Below, in pieces: positions 10,964 to 23,253 of a stretch of DNA of 64,000 nt. The notes under the pieces are model-generated. The model was not told where the DNA came from. It saw nothing but the letters and a program-made list of their open reading frames with translations, and did not search any database. Every line of letters starts with the position of its first letter. Position 1 is the stretch's first letter. The stretch is from Endoconidiophora laricicola. Its lineage: Eukaryota; Ascomycota; Sordariomycetes; Microascales; Ceratocystidaceae. The position numbers and the translations under genes were made by a program. The stretch is from the NCBI GenBank assembly GCA_001640655.1, contig LXGT01000086.1:34810-98809 (forward strand), written 5' to 3'.

Positions 10964-13900
10964 TCAATCGTCATCGTCATCAAGAGAGATAACCTCTTGG
11001 CCTGTTTGGTATAGTTTTGATTTCTCAGTCGAGGTTTGGCCAGCGGGCTCTGCAACATGTGCCAGGCTGTCTGATAAGTTGTTAGATAAGTCATGTGATA
11101 TGTTGTTATCGCTCATTATAGCACCAGGCATAGTAAGAACATTACTGGTTCCTCCTATAATTCCTGATTCCTGGCTTCCACCAAACGCCACGGCTATAGC
11201 TGAACCCTCGCCAGCCGATACAAGCACATCCAGAACTTGCATGGCTCGTTCGCCTGTATCGCCGTCTAGTTGAGCTTCGAACACAAGATCTTCCTCTGCA
11301 AAGTTGAGTCTACTTAGGGCTACCACGAACCGCTCCATGATCTCGTTTCCGTTGCGTGTAAGTTTGGCGCCCATATTGAACGATGGTGCTGGAGGCTTTT
11401 CTGATTCCTCAGCTGCCATGATAGCTTCGGGTGGCAAGAGCAAAATGTGAAGCACCTGCATGGCAAGGCCGACCATCTTGCAAGTGTCAGCCCGCTCTGT
11501 AGCGCCAAATCCAAACCGTACCATTTCATGGGAGAGCGTGTCGGCAGACTTGCCTAAAGCATGATGATTATCGAGGGGTTGGCGACGAGCAAGCCCGACT
11601 ACACAAGTTGCTCGGCCATTGACGTTAGTATACAGGGCCTCGACGCCAGAGCTAAGATGTACGGCAATCCGTGGCACTACACTGGCATGGCTAATCATAG
11701 CCTTCCGGCTAAACGAGTGTAACGTGAAACGCAACAAGGCCCGGAGGGCAGCACAGTGTACAGCACGTACCATGGCAGCATCCTCTTGGTCGGCACCGGC
11801 AGCTATACTAGTGCTTGGCCCAGGGCCAGAGTCTACGGCTGCAGCGTCGCTGATTGGAGTCAGTAATGTAGTTATTTCTAGTAGCTTGCTGACACGATCG
11901 AGAACGAACTCTGTCACCTCGTCTACATTGACATCGGCACATATTGGACCAATACTACTGTCCAAAACACTTGTACACAAGATGTCGAGCATTGTTATCA
12001 TTTCAGCAGGTGTTGCACGGCGGTTGGGCGTTAAACATAGTGCAACTATATCACGAGTCACATTTGACCAGAACTGGACGCGCAAAAGCCCTGCTGGTCC
12101 ATCGGGACGGTCAGAAGCTGCCGAGCAGCCGAGTGCAACAAAATGTAGCAACAGCAGCAGAGGTTTTGATCCATCAGCTAGCTCAGCTTCAGGCGTTAGA
12201 AGAGAAGCATGTAGACGAGGCGGTCTACGTGCAAAGAGAAGCGATATTGCGCTTATCACAGTAGGCACCAATGTCGACACAAGTGAAGGCAAAATGCTCC
12301 ATGTATGTAAGCGCAGGGTAAAGGCTAACAGAGACCCTAAAGGTCCGAGTGGCATTAGATATACATTATCCACACACGTCCCAATAAGGGATACAAGGTG
12401 CGAGGCAAAGTCCGACAGGACCTGTAACGGCTGGGACTTGGAGCCCATTGCTGGTAGAGCATGCATGATAGAAGCACCAAAAGTTGTTGGGCCGGCGGAG
12501 TCTGAGTGGCCAGGTATTGTCTCTGAGAACAGTAATGTCAGTGTTGACTTGCTAGGCATAGGTTCATGATCTAATAGGATCTTGAGGAACTACATAGACG
12601 AACTTAGTAAGCATATATCCTTTCCTTTTCGCGTTCAAATGGTATGTTTGACAAACTTACATCGAATGACGGCACGGGAACCAAGGGAGCTGTTTGCCGT
12701 ATAAGAGATTGGGCTGCAAGATTACTCACGGCTCCAGACAAGGGAGCAGAGATGCCTCCATGGTCCATGCCAGTCATGAACACATCGTCTTCGATGTCGA
12801 GCTGTGGAACGGGGACAGGCGAATCCTGCATATTCCGCTTGCGCTTGTTTTTGGTTGGGGTTCGCTCGAGAATGGCAGCGGCGGAATTTCCAGATACCGT
12901 ACGTGTAGCACCAGTTCCGGTGCCGGCGTGTTTTCCTGGGCTGGGCACTAGATCGATATCATCAAACCCGTCGGCCATGGCCCAGGTTTTAGTTGCCTTG
13001 CGCGGTGTCGTTGGCCCCTTTGATAAGGAGCCTGTGTTTTTCTCGGTTCCAGTTGCTGCTGCTGCTACGCCTCTAGTATTGGCTTTAGCTGTAGCCGGTC
13101 GGCGGGCACGGCTATTAGCATCGCGGATTTCCTGCTGAAGGAACTTGAGTTCCGTCTTGACAGTCTTTTCCGAGTTCTGTACCGCCTCTAGTGTTTGCTT
13201 GAACGTAGACAGTTGCATATCGTGGCGCTGCTTGACGGCAGACAGAGCCATATCATGCTCCCGATCACTACGCTCTAGTTTGGAGCGGACAATAGCCGCC
13301 TCACCTTTCGCGGAGTTCAACTGCCTCGTCAGTTCGGCGAGTTTGGCTTGTAGGTCGGTCACAGTAGCCAATGATTCGTCGCCTAAGGACATTCCATTTG
13401 TTTGGGATAGAGGGTATTGATATTGATGTTGACATTTCTGCTGTTGCTGCTGGGACATTGATAGGTCCTCTGAGGGCATCTGTGGCTGGTGGGTTAGCCG
13501 GTTAGGGCGGAAGGCTTGCTGAGCTGCCTGCGACGGCCGCGGCTGTATGAACGGGCGGTGTACACCGGACTGGCTCCCGGGCGGGCGATTGGCCTGTGAA
13601 GCCAATGGCCGGTTAAGCTGTGTTGAGTTCGGGCGATTGTACTGAGTTGGCATCGGGGCAGCAAGGCGATGTGCTGCCGTTGTTGTTGTTGCTGCTGTTT
13701 GCTGTACGGCTGGAGTCCGGTTGAACTGTGTTGCCTGAGGCCGGCCATATTGAGTCGCCTGTGGACGGATAGACCCGTTTAAGGGCTGTGCTACCATCGG
13801 TCGCGATGGGGGTAGCTGGGGCCGAACAGCACCTACTACTCCAGTATTGACGTTTGAGGCGGCGGCAGGCGGCGGCCTCATGGGCATTTGGGACGTCTTG

Positions 13901-14292
13901 TAGCCAGAGTCGCCATAGCTGATATTTCCCCAGTTGTTAGAGTCGCGCTTTCCGTGGAGGTCATCGCCAGTGGTAGCCGTATAGCCTGCAGCATGGCCCC
14001 GAGAAGGCAATTTTGCAGCCGAGTTGGCGTTAGAGGTCGAGTAAGCATTGCCGAGGGCGGTAGCGGGGGTCTGCGGTGCACAATGGCGAGAATTGGCTGC
14101 GGTGTTTTGGTAGTTGTAGCTGTTGTATCCGTAGAAGGAATTGTTGTGATCTTGTGCCTGGCCTGCCTGTGTCAATGTGAGGGCTTGGGCTTGTGTTGCT
14201 TGTATTGCTTGCTGCTCTAGCTCTTGTAATGCGCCATCAGTGAGGTCGTCAATCTCATCGTCGTCAAACTCGTTGAATTCGTCAAACTCCAT
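10964..14292 (-). CDS. uvsD: ATRIP homologue, checkpoint protein Rad26/UvsD
   Basis: Two exons on the minus strand, 14292-12661 and 12589-10964, joined across a 71-nt intron with a GTAAGT donor and a TACTAAG branch site; product 1085 residues. The protein opens MEFDEFNEFDDDEIDDL, the acidic head typical of fungal ATRIP. A Gln/Pro/Asn-rich region follows (about residues 168-258, degenerate NRP and QAT repeats), then a coiled coil near 308-394, and a helical-repeat C-terminal half. ATRIP partners the ATR kinase (UvsB/Mec1) and brings it to RPA-coated single-stranded DNA at damaged forks. The frame stays open upstream of the chosen ATG to a stop at 14401-14403 but contains no other ATG. The extreme C terminus is acidic, EVISLDDDDD, and resembles a SUMO-interacting motif. 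The start codon is the least certain part. Confidence 0.85.
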
Positions 14293-15650
14293 CTCAGTGA
14301 AGGAGCCATCGGCATGATACCAGGAAATATCGCGGGCGCGCAAGTGCTCAGATCTAGCCAATTTACCCAACCACCAGTACGTTATTATATGACTGATGTG
14401 CTAATGTCATGATGCAGAAGTTCAGCCTCGTCGCGTCATACTAACTGGACGACGTGCCGAAGTGGGGCTCTTAAAGAGTCTTTCAGCCTCGCATGGGTGG
14501 GGCTTCTCTAAACTTTCTCCATTTGGACCGCTTACTGCAAGCGGAGTACATATAAGCAGAACAGAAGCAGTTGCATGCAGGCGTTCATGAAGCAACCATT
14601 TAAGTTGTTGATTGCAGATAATGTTTTATAATAATTAATTGCCCGACTAGCAAACTTTCGACGATTATTTATTTGGGTTGTTTCTTCTTTTTGGGTAGTC
14701 GAACGTACATGCCGGATTTGTTTCATGTGCCTGATGTTAAGCCTGCCATCATATTCCATCATAGGATAACTAAGCCAACTCCAACTCTAGTAAGTTTGTA
14801 CCCAATCATTTAAAGGCAGCGGTGCCGTCATCAATGTGTGTCTGTATTCGACTATGGGTTAGTTGCTCTTCTCTCTCTATCATCTTCTAGTCTTGCCGGT
14901 ATTTCCGTGGCTACAAGCAAAACCGCCTTGTAGTAGTAGTAGTAGTAGTGCTAGAAAACCCTTTCATTTCCTTTAGCCTGTAAATTTAACGTCAGTTGAA
15001 GCTATTGAAGCCCCTGCACGGTTTGATATCCTGCAGGCGGTAGCACCTGTAGTCATTTCATAAGCAGCACTAAGCTGAGCTTGTTGATCTAAACCCGGCA
15101 AATTCGTGTGTCCCCATCTAGTGTCCATCTGGTGCGTGGCGTCCTATTCTGTCCTGTGTCCTCAACGGGAAAACAAACAAAGCGAAGCGGCCTCCGCTGT
15201 AGTCACGATTGCGGTCGACGTTGAGAAGCTAGCATTGCCTTTCTTGAACTTGTTTCTTTTCTCGTTTTTCTTCTTTCGATTGGCTTCGACCATATAGAGT
15301 GAACTCATTCTTGTCGCTCATTTCCAGAACACAGTTTTCTGCCCTTTCTTTTTGTCCTGGTCGTCTTGACACCTGAACCTTAGGTTGCCTTGCTGACTAC
15401 TCCGCAAACAATCTCTGCTGTGATCTTTTTTTCTACTAACTAAATCAATCAAGCGTCAGCCACAGCTCAATTTCTCCCTTTCAACAACCGAAAATTCCTA
15501 TACCCTGATATAGACAGCTCTGTTTCTTCTATAGAGCGCATATTTATCAGTACACCAAAAGCATCATCAATTAGATAGGCACTACGTCCTCGACTTTAGC
15601 CTCGACGTCACCTAAAAACCCACATACCCGATCACGTATCATTTGTTGCC
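14293..15650. other. Divergent promoter region between ATRIP and CDS1
   Basis: About 1.36 kb that must hold the promoters of two divergently transcribed genes. The CDS1-proximal half (from about 15240) is pyrimidine-rich on the plus strand, as is usual for leaders of well-expressed fungal genes. A TAG trinucleotide repeat lies at 14931-14949. ORFs here are short, and I recognise no gene. Confidence 0.5.
14931..14949. repeat. (TAG)6 microsatellite
   Basis: Six TAG units in tandem in the intergenic region between ATRIP and CDS1. The same unit recurs at 31483-31503 and, imperfectly, near 39787-39820. Confidence 0.9.
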
Positions 15651-17346
15651 ATGGCCCGCAATCGCAAAGACTGCAGGTCTGGCTCGCAGAGCGACGCCAG
15701 TGACGATGGCAACGCTTCAGATGCCCTAACTAGCGTTGATGCCAGAAAGATCAGTTTGAGGCAAGGCGTAGTCGCTTCTTCGCCAGAGGTAAGGGATAAG
15801 ATACTCCAGTCGCAGTAGCTGTAAGCTGTGGCCTTTAATATACAATCCGTGCTATACAGTTCACCTACACTAATATTTTATCACTGCTATATCCCAATAC
15901 TAACTATCTTTCCCATGTCCTTAGAATGATGAAGCTGAACGCAAGGCCGAATTCGAGAAAAAGAAAGCCAACTTCTTTACCCGCACCTTATGGACCCTGA
16001 TCATGGTGCTGGGCTTCGTCGCTGCCCTATGCGGCGGTCACATTTACATCATCGTCATTATCACCGTTGTTCAAATCATCAGCTTCAAGGAAGTCATTGC
16101 TATCGCCAGTATATCCAGTCGTGTGCGCCAGCTTCGTTCTACAAAGAATCTAAATTGGTACTGGCTCGCTACCACTATGTACTTTTTGTATGGCGAATCC
16201 GTCATCTATTACTTCAAGCATATTGTGCTGGTTGACAAGGTCCTGTTGCCGCTGGCTACGCACCATCGCTTCATCAGCTTCATTCTTTATGTCTTTGGTA
16301 TGCCATGTCCACTTCCCCCTCCCCAGTACCATTACTACTCTTCCTACTATTATTACCAACCCTCAATTCAGTAGCTAACAATATCCTACACTGCTTCTTT
16401 TCCATGTCTCAGGCTTCGTCTTCTTCGTCTCGACCCTCCAAGCCGGAAACTACAAGTTCCAGTTCACGCAGTTTGCCTGGACTCACATGGCCCTATACCT
16501 TATCGTTGTGCAGGCTCACTTTATCATGAACAACGTTTTTGAGGGCATGATCTGGTTCCTTCTTCCCGCGATACTTGTCATCAACAATGACATCTGGGCT
16601 TACATCTGCGGTATCACCTTTGGTCGTACGCAGCTGATCAAGATCTCACCCAAGAAAACTGTTGAAGGCTTTATTGGCGCCTGGATCATGACCAATGTTT
16701 TCGGTGTACTGACTGCCAAACTGATGATGCGCAGTGGCTTCTTCATCTGCCCTGTCACCGACCTTGGTGCCAATATCTTCACTGGCCTGCATTGTGTGCC
16801 AAACCCTGTCTTCCTGCCTAAGGTTTACTCACTGCCCAACTTTGTCTTCCTCCCCCCTAGCTTCAGCCTATCATTTACCACCGAGCCGTTGATGTTCCAC
16901 ACTCTAGCCCTCGCCACCTTTGCTTCCCTTATTGCGCCCTTTGGTGGATTCTTCGCCTCCGGACTCAAGCGCACCTTCAAGATCAAGGACTTTGGTGATT
17001 CGATTCCAGGCCACGGCGGTATGACAGATCGCATGGATTGCCAGTTCATCATGGGTTTCTTCGCCTATATGTACTATCATAGTTTCATCGCGACTTACAA
17101 GGCCAACCTAGGTAGTGTTATGGAAACGGCCATCACTGGTCTGACTATCGAGGACCAAATAGAGCTAGTGCGGGGCATGGCGAAGCATCTCAACAACCAA
17201 GGAGTTTGGGCTACCTCTGTAAGTGACCTTTCCTCAGCCATTAAGCAACATTCTTTATACCTGAGTCTACAAAAACTAATATTATCTTTTTGTTCTTACC
17301 CACACAGGTCTTGCAGTGCCTTACTGATGCGTCTAAGCCGCAATAG
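15651..17346 (+). CDS. CDS1: CDP-diacylglycerol synthase (phosphatidate cytidylyltransferase)
   Basis: Four exons: 15651-15788, 15925-16297, 16413-17218 and 17308-17346, giving 451 residues, the normal length for the family. The enzyme makes CDP-diacylglycerol from CTP and phosphatidate in the ER membrane, the branch point to phosphatidylinositol, phosphatidylserine, phosphatidylglycerol and cardiolipin. The family signature is complete near the C-terminal third: SGLKRTFKIKD, then GHGGMTDRMD, carrying the metal- and CTP-binding acidic residues. Several hydrophobic membrane segments precede it, and the N-terminal 60 residues are charged and soluble. The last exon encodes only 12 residues (VLQCLTDASKPQ) before the stop. 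All introns have GTAAG or GTATG donors. The 3' end faces the permease gene. Identity is firm. Confidence 0.95.
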
Positions 17347-17850
17347 TAGCTACTATATGGCTACTAGTCTTATCGTTAGTAGCACGTCATATATGGCCGT
17401 AGATTTCCAGTCATGAAGCACATATTGTTCATTGGGGGTTGTAGCATTATCTAGAAATAGTGGCAATTACATTTGCTTCGACATATCACTGCAAAACTCG
17501 TCGTTTTTTTTGATCCAGGCGAGAGATTTAGTAATTTCATATTCAATGATTCTATTTCTTACCTTTTTTTTTTTTTTCTTCCTAAGTCACATGTGCATCT
17601 TGTATCTGCTAAGATATTTTCATAGCACCCTAAAATTTCAAATTCTTGTACTATTAACCACTATGCTATATGCGGCATCTTTAACTTTATATTAGTTCTA
17701 TTACATATTATCCTTGACAGATAAATTTTTGTTGGGTGTTGGGAATCTCAAGGATCCTTCACATCATCGATATTTGGCATGTGAATATTCAATATACGAC
17801 AACCCTAATCATTAAATGGCGAGAAGGATCACGACCCATGTTATTGCCAA
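17347..17850. other. Shared 3' region of convergent genes
   Basis: This gap of 504 bases lies between CDS1 and the permease stop codons. It is AT-rich, with a T-run of about 15 bases near 17563-17579 and an ACAACCCTAAT telobox-like site near 17799. No coding sequence recognised. Confidence 0.5.
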
Positions 17851-19426
17851 CTATAGATGGCCTTGACGTTTTATTTCAAGGTATCGTAATGGTAGATACA
17901 AGATGCTTGATACCGCAAAAGCCATCTCAAAACCAATGTCGCCTGTGTGCTTCGCAATTGGCCCTACGTACCAAAGTTGATCCATACATGGAACAATAAG
18001 TGCCACACTAGCTATCGATGCTACCAGGGCAGCGAAACCGGCAGGTAACAGATGAGGTGTGTTCCAGGATGAGATAGTATAGCTATCTAGACGTCCCCTG
18101 CGAATTACTATATGCTCAAGCAACACAACAGCTACGAATGGAGCTGGCCAGTACGATATGACGCCAAGGAAGTTATTGAGTGATGTGAGAAACGATGATG
18201 CGGCCTTGATGGATACGCCGATAATGATGCCGGTGAGTACGATCAAGACAACGATACGGTGGATCGTGTACCGGAAGATAAGGGCCCCTAGAGCCTGAAC
18301 GTTCAGAGTCAGGGCATAAAGCGTGCCGACAGCATTTCCCATAACACTCATAGCAAGAATAAACAAGAGGAAGCCATGGCCTCCCTTGCCTGCAGGCTCT
18401 AGCATAGCGCCCAAGACACCACCGACTGAGGTAGAGTCATATCCAGCTTGCCAGGACTCAATGTTTTGTACCGCGCCTCCGATAGCAGCACCTAATATAA
18501 TCATGGGAAGGGCGCCGACAACCAACCCACAGTACGCTTGAAGAAAGATAACTGCCTTGCTGCAGTCTGGTGAAAAGTATACTGTGAAGTCGCTAGCAAT
18601 AGCTGCCCAAGGCAGGAAAAAGCCAGCTATGAGCGAGCCATACGACAGGACAAGAGAAGCCGTAGCAGGCGGATACTCGACTTGAGACGACAAATGGTGG
18701 CCGCTATAACCCAGAGCAACAATAATAGCAACCAGTGTTGGCAGCCAGGCATAGAGCTCGAACCAGTGCAGTACACGGACACCGAATAATATGATTACAA
18801 GGCAGATCACAGCAATGATGACAACGCCGCCGCTAATGCTAAGCGACGGATTTCCAGACGAGTTTGTCCCAATGGCTGCAAGCGCCTGGGCGCCGAGTAT
18901 GTATCCGACGATGGCATATCCGGTTAAAGTAGCTGCATTGAGGAGGACCGGAAGAGCAACAAAGTAGCCACCAAACGAATAACGGGCATGAGTCATCTGG
19001 CGTAGGCCGAGCTGGGCTCCAAATGTGGCTAGGAAGGCAGCAGGAATACAAGTTAATAGGCCAAAAAACAAGATTGTAAGGGCAGCATCACGGAGGCCTA
19101 AGCCGAACGATAGTGGAGCACTCATTCCCGTCGATATACTAGAAGAAGATTGCCACCAAGGCTGACTATTAGCATATAAAAAGATTTGCGACTTCATTGA
19201 TAGAGATGCAGCCTTACCCTATCAGAGAGAAGTTCATGGTGAACCAAAGCGTGAAGATCTTGAAATAGTGACGGTCCTTTTTGTCCTCGATCGGAACAGG
19301 CTCGTGGCCCGCCAGCTCAATGTTGAAGCGCTCGGCATTCTTGCGAAATTGGTGCTTTAGTCCATATTCCTCGTCACTACCTTCTGTCATGGCGGCACTG
19401 AATGTTTCTTTACTGTCGATGCTCAT
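17851..19426 (-). CDS. Purine-cytosine permease-like transporter (NCS1 family)
   Basis: Two exons on the minus strand, 19426-19218 and 19138-17851, giving 498 residues. The soluble N-terminal head (MSIDSKETFS...) leads into a first membrane segment at FTLWFTMNFSLIG. After splicing this joins ISTGMSAPLSFGLGLRDAAL, the usual start of fungal Fcy2-type transporters, and RQMTHARYSFGG matches the conserved motif after helix 2. About twelve membrane segments follow. The family imports cytosine, adenine, guanine and hypoxanthine, or related nucleobases and vitamins, with protons across the plasma membrane. Substrate cannot be told from sequence. The acceptor was chosen for family continuity; a second acceptor 27 nt further upstream is also in frame. 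Neighbours give no pathway link. Confidence 0.88.
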
Positions 19427-20333
19427 GGCATATAATTTCGCAGTTGTAGCGAGTTAAGCAACGGAGACAGTCGTTCCTATGCCTGTTTGTATGGATGTTT
19501 GTGTACGTCTGTGTGATAAGAGGCGTGATTATAGAGCACGCCACTGGGCTGAAATGAGAAGAGTCGGCCAAAGCTTCTCGGGGTTCTGTTGGTTGTTTCT
19601 AATCTAAAAAGTACCCAACTACGAAGTTTGCTTTCAAGTGATTATTATTTGAATATCGCCTTAACTGATGACAGGTATTTGGTGTACTCAACGTCGGTGT
19701 TGCCCTGATGATGATATTGATATGGTCATTATCGCCATCATAAAAAAATATCTGATTACAGTGGATAGAACCACGATAAGAGATTGGCTAAGGCCAAATA
19801 CAGCCAACAAACAATATGAAGGTTACTATTAAAAAAAAATAATGTATATTTTAGTCACCAAAAAGGCCCGAAAGCCCAGTAATGTGTGCAAACAGAGATT
19901 TCTTGTTACGCCAGAATTGAGAACTTATCCCTGAAGTGCCCCAGGGTTACAAAAGTAAGTATTGCTAGTTGGGACCTTGTACAGTGAAGACTTCAAGATA
20001 CTGATATCAATATGAGTGATATATCAAGTTAAGCAAAAAATGGACGCTTATTCAAAAGTAGTAAATACTATTGAAACTAACAATAGGTGCTATGTATGTA
20101 CTACATCAAGTAACGTGCTTAGCCGAGGATAGTCAGCCAAGAATCACATGCAATGCTAACAGCTTCAATCACTCAACTATAGTACTAGTACCAAGTCGAG
20201 TAGTAATATTTGACAATATTAGTAGCAATGCTTTAGCAGCTTAACCATGACTCGGAAACTCTGGTAGACCAATATGTTTGTTCCATGCCTATCTTATCTA
20301 GTTCTATAGTATTCATCCGCCCTCTCCCGCCCC
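19427..20333. other. Intergenic, AT-rich
   Basis: About 0.9 kb containing the permease promoter and the 3' flank of the next minus-strand gene. There is no ORF of interest, and scattered CTAGTA and TAGTAAT motifs are the only texture I see. Confidence 0.5.
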
Positions 20334-23253
20334 CTACGCGCCATAAATCGCCGGCATATCGCTTCTGACCTCTCCACCTACCGGGAAGATATTTACAGGA
20401 CCTGGCCCAACCATTGGCGTCTGCAACCCGGTGCGTTCAGCTTCCTTTCTCTTTCGGCTCTCACGTTCGATGATTGTGCGGAAAAAGGCACCAATCTGGG
20501 CTAAGGCTGCCTGTTGAAGTTCCGGTACCCCCATCATGTTGAACAACGACTGCGAATCGACCAGTTGCTTTGCAACGACCGAGTCTGGCTGGCAAAACGT
20601 TCGGACTTGGATTGCGCGCGCGTTGGTCCTCATGGCGTAGAGTAAAGCTCCAATTTCAAGCAAGTTTCCCTGACGTCGGCCATAGAACCGGAACTCGGCA
20701 TCATGTGCCGATACCAAATCAAGCTGTGTCTCCAAGTCGTACCGAAATCCAACAACGCGAGGACGGCCCTTACCTACCCAAGCATCAGTGACGCGCTTGA
20801 GCTTGTTGGCGTCAAGGCGGCCGTGATTGAATTGTGTGGTAATGTATCCATGAACAGCTGAGGTGAGATGGTATTCGAGCTCGCAGTAAAGAAGGCTCTG
20901 CTCCCGAGGGTCAAGCGAGATATTCATGCTAGAATAGTGTGCCTTGGCGCGGTCGATGCGCTGCTTAGGGGTGGTGAACTCGTGCTATACAGATAAGTAT
21001 TTGGTCAGTTCAAGTTTCTATTTTCAAAAATACAATGTACTACTAGTTGGTTGGTTGGTTGGTCTAGGTCTTGCTTCAAAGGTTGCTGCTATAGGCCCTT
21101 CATATAGTAAGTTATGTGACAGCCTGCTGTGTTTTAACAAATGACTTACCACTCCACGCGCAATCTTGCGCAGTCCATCAAAGAAGCCCTTCTTCTTTTC
21201 CGCTTTGATTTCAGGTCTCGTAATGCTATCTTCCGGGCTGTGGCTGCGCTTGTGACGGCGGAAGACCTCTGAGGTGTCATTAGAATACTCATCGCGAGCA
21301 ATCGGTGTTCCAGCCCGGTTGGTAGTTTTTGCCCGGTTAGAGTTGTCGATCTCGTCGTGATCAGTGCTCTCTAGGACCTTCTCGGGTAGATGGTCATTAC
21401 CTTGGCCGATATCGTTATCAAGACCATCTAGTTTTTCTTTCATTCTGTCGTCTTCATCAGACACTTTCTCAACCCAGCCGTGTTCTCCCAGTATGGCAGT
21501 TTCTTTCTTGATGTCAGGATTGAAGAATGGCGTTAAAGGGGTGAATGGCAATGCCTTCTCAGCGTTGCCTCTTCCAATAGTCTGACTTTGGAAGGCTGTA
21601 GCCCGTATCGGCGAGACATGACTACGAAGTTCTCGCATTCTACGAACGTTCTCGCCGCTATGAGTTTGGCCCAACCGCTCGTCAGCCTGGTGCAAGGAAA
21701 CACTCCTAGCTGAAGCATAGGGACGATCATGGACCGGCTCATCCTGGTTGGCCTTCCAGTCGGTGTAGCCTTGGAGGATAGAAGCCTGTTGCTGTAAGGA
21801 CTCTTTCTTGTCCTGCGATGAAGTCAGATGCTGGCTAGGTTTTTGGCGTTCTCCGGAAAAGGCCCGGAATCGTTCGGGGTAAAGTGGACTTACAACAGCC
21901 GAACCAATATCCTGTGAGTAGGTGGATGAAGAAGGAGAGCTATCACAGAGAACGCCCGTTTGGACAGCCCCAGCATCTGGGATAGTTATCGCGGAGATAT
22001 CGGCAGCCATCGACCGGGTTGGGCTATTTGGTGTATATTCGTTGACTACGTGTACGGCTGCGTGCTTCACAGGCTGTGTAAACTCCAGATCAAGACGCGA
22101 AGGCGGGGTTCTTAAACGACGTTGAGCCAGTGTGGGTGGGCTGCTAGATATATGGGGCAGCCCACTAACATCAACGTCAGATTCATGGATTGTATAAAGA
22201 CAACGGGGCGAAGGAGTCATGGCATGACTCAAGTTGTCGCTCTGGGTCATCTCGCGGGACATCTTGGCCTCTAGAGGAGTCGCAGTATCGCATGTGCTTG
22301 TGAATGAGGACGACATGTTGGCCGGACTATCGTCGAGCCTGTGAAGCATGGCAACTCTTTCTTCGTCATCGATGTCTTTGTCCAGCAGACGTTTAAAGCT
22401 CTTCAGGCTAGTCGCAACATCAGAAGGGGGGAGGGGTACTTTATAGTAAAATGGCATTGGAGAACAACTCTCACTAAAGGGTTCGGGCATTGAGGGCTTA
22501 TCTAGTGCCTCGCTTGCCTGACGTTGTTGGACACTAAATAGAGTCAGAGTTTATCTTAGCTTTGCCATATCTATCATCAGATAATATCAGGAGCGACGGG
22601 GAAAGAATGACGTACACTCGAGCAATTTGTTCCATCTGTTCATCAGTCAAGTTAACTTGCAACCGAATAGGGGCATCACCACTTCCAGCGCTACTAGTGA
22701 ATAGGTTCAGGACACGGCCAGAGATCAATGGCTCCTCCTCCTCCTGTCTCTGAGACGTGGCGTGATGCTTGCGTTCCTGTGGCATCATGAAGTCCATTGC
22801 CGACTGGTTGCTTGGTAGCTGAAACGCAGAACAGTCGGTGTTCTCCTTTGTTTGCGTGTTTCTGCCCTTGTGTTCCCGGGGTTCCATCTTCGAGGTGTTG
22901 CTGTCCAACGAAGCTGAGAGGTCCACTGATGGCAAATTGTTATCTTCAGAGGCAGAAGATCCCTTTAGGGGAGACGGATCGATAGCTTGAGACACCGAAA
23001 TATCCATCTTGGAGCTCACGTTATTAGGTGTCCACCGCATATCTCCATGGCTCTGGCTGCGCTGTCGAAGTGGTGGAGCCTGAGGGTGTTTGTTCAAACT
23101 CGATACCGGTTGATAGTTTCTCTCCGGTTGAAGGTTTCTCTCCGGTTGGAAAGGGTCTCGCGAACCACCTCGGTAAAGGAAGGGCTTTCCAATCCATTTT
23201 CCCTCCTTGTTCTTCCTTGTGTGCAAGTTTGGGTTGGGTTTGACGTTGAACAT
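20334..23253 (-). CDS. Conserved filamentous-ascomycete protein of unknown function
   Basis: Three exons on the minus strand: 23253-22616, 22533-21150 and 20984-20334, giving 890 residues. The first junction is phase 2 with a GTACGT donor and rebuilds QIARVVQQRQASEAL. The second uses GTAAGT and joins LRKIARGV to HEFTTPKQRIDRAKAHYSS. The first ~620 residues are polar and probably disordered, apart from a short helical segment near LTDEQMEQIARVVQQRQ. The last ~215 residues form a compact-looking domain with DPREQSLLYCELEYHL, TDAWVGKGRPRVVGFRYDLETQLDL and FRFYGRRQGNLLEIGALLYAMR. From memory, this C-terminal block is conserved in filamentous ascomycetes, but I know no function for it and find no catalytic motif. 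Transcribed away from the monooxygenase gene across 1.5 kb. Confidence 0.82.
21047..21062. repeat. (TTGG)4 tandem repeat inside an intron
   Basis: Four perfect TTGG units inside the second intron (165 nt) of the unknown-function gene; the sense strand reads CCAA. This is the longest intron of that gene. Confidence 0.85.

Noticed and set aside
11619..12569. 316-codon plus-strand frame antisense to ATRIP
   Set aside because: Its content is the mirror of the well-supported ATRIP exon, with no family match and an unnatural composition.
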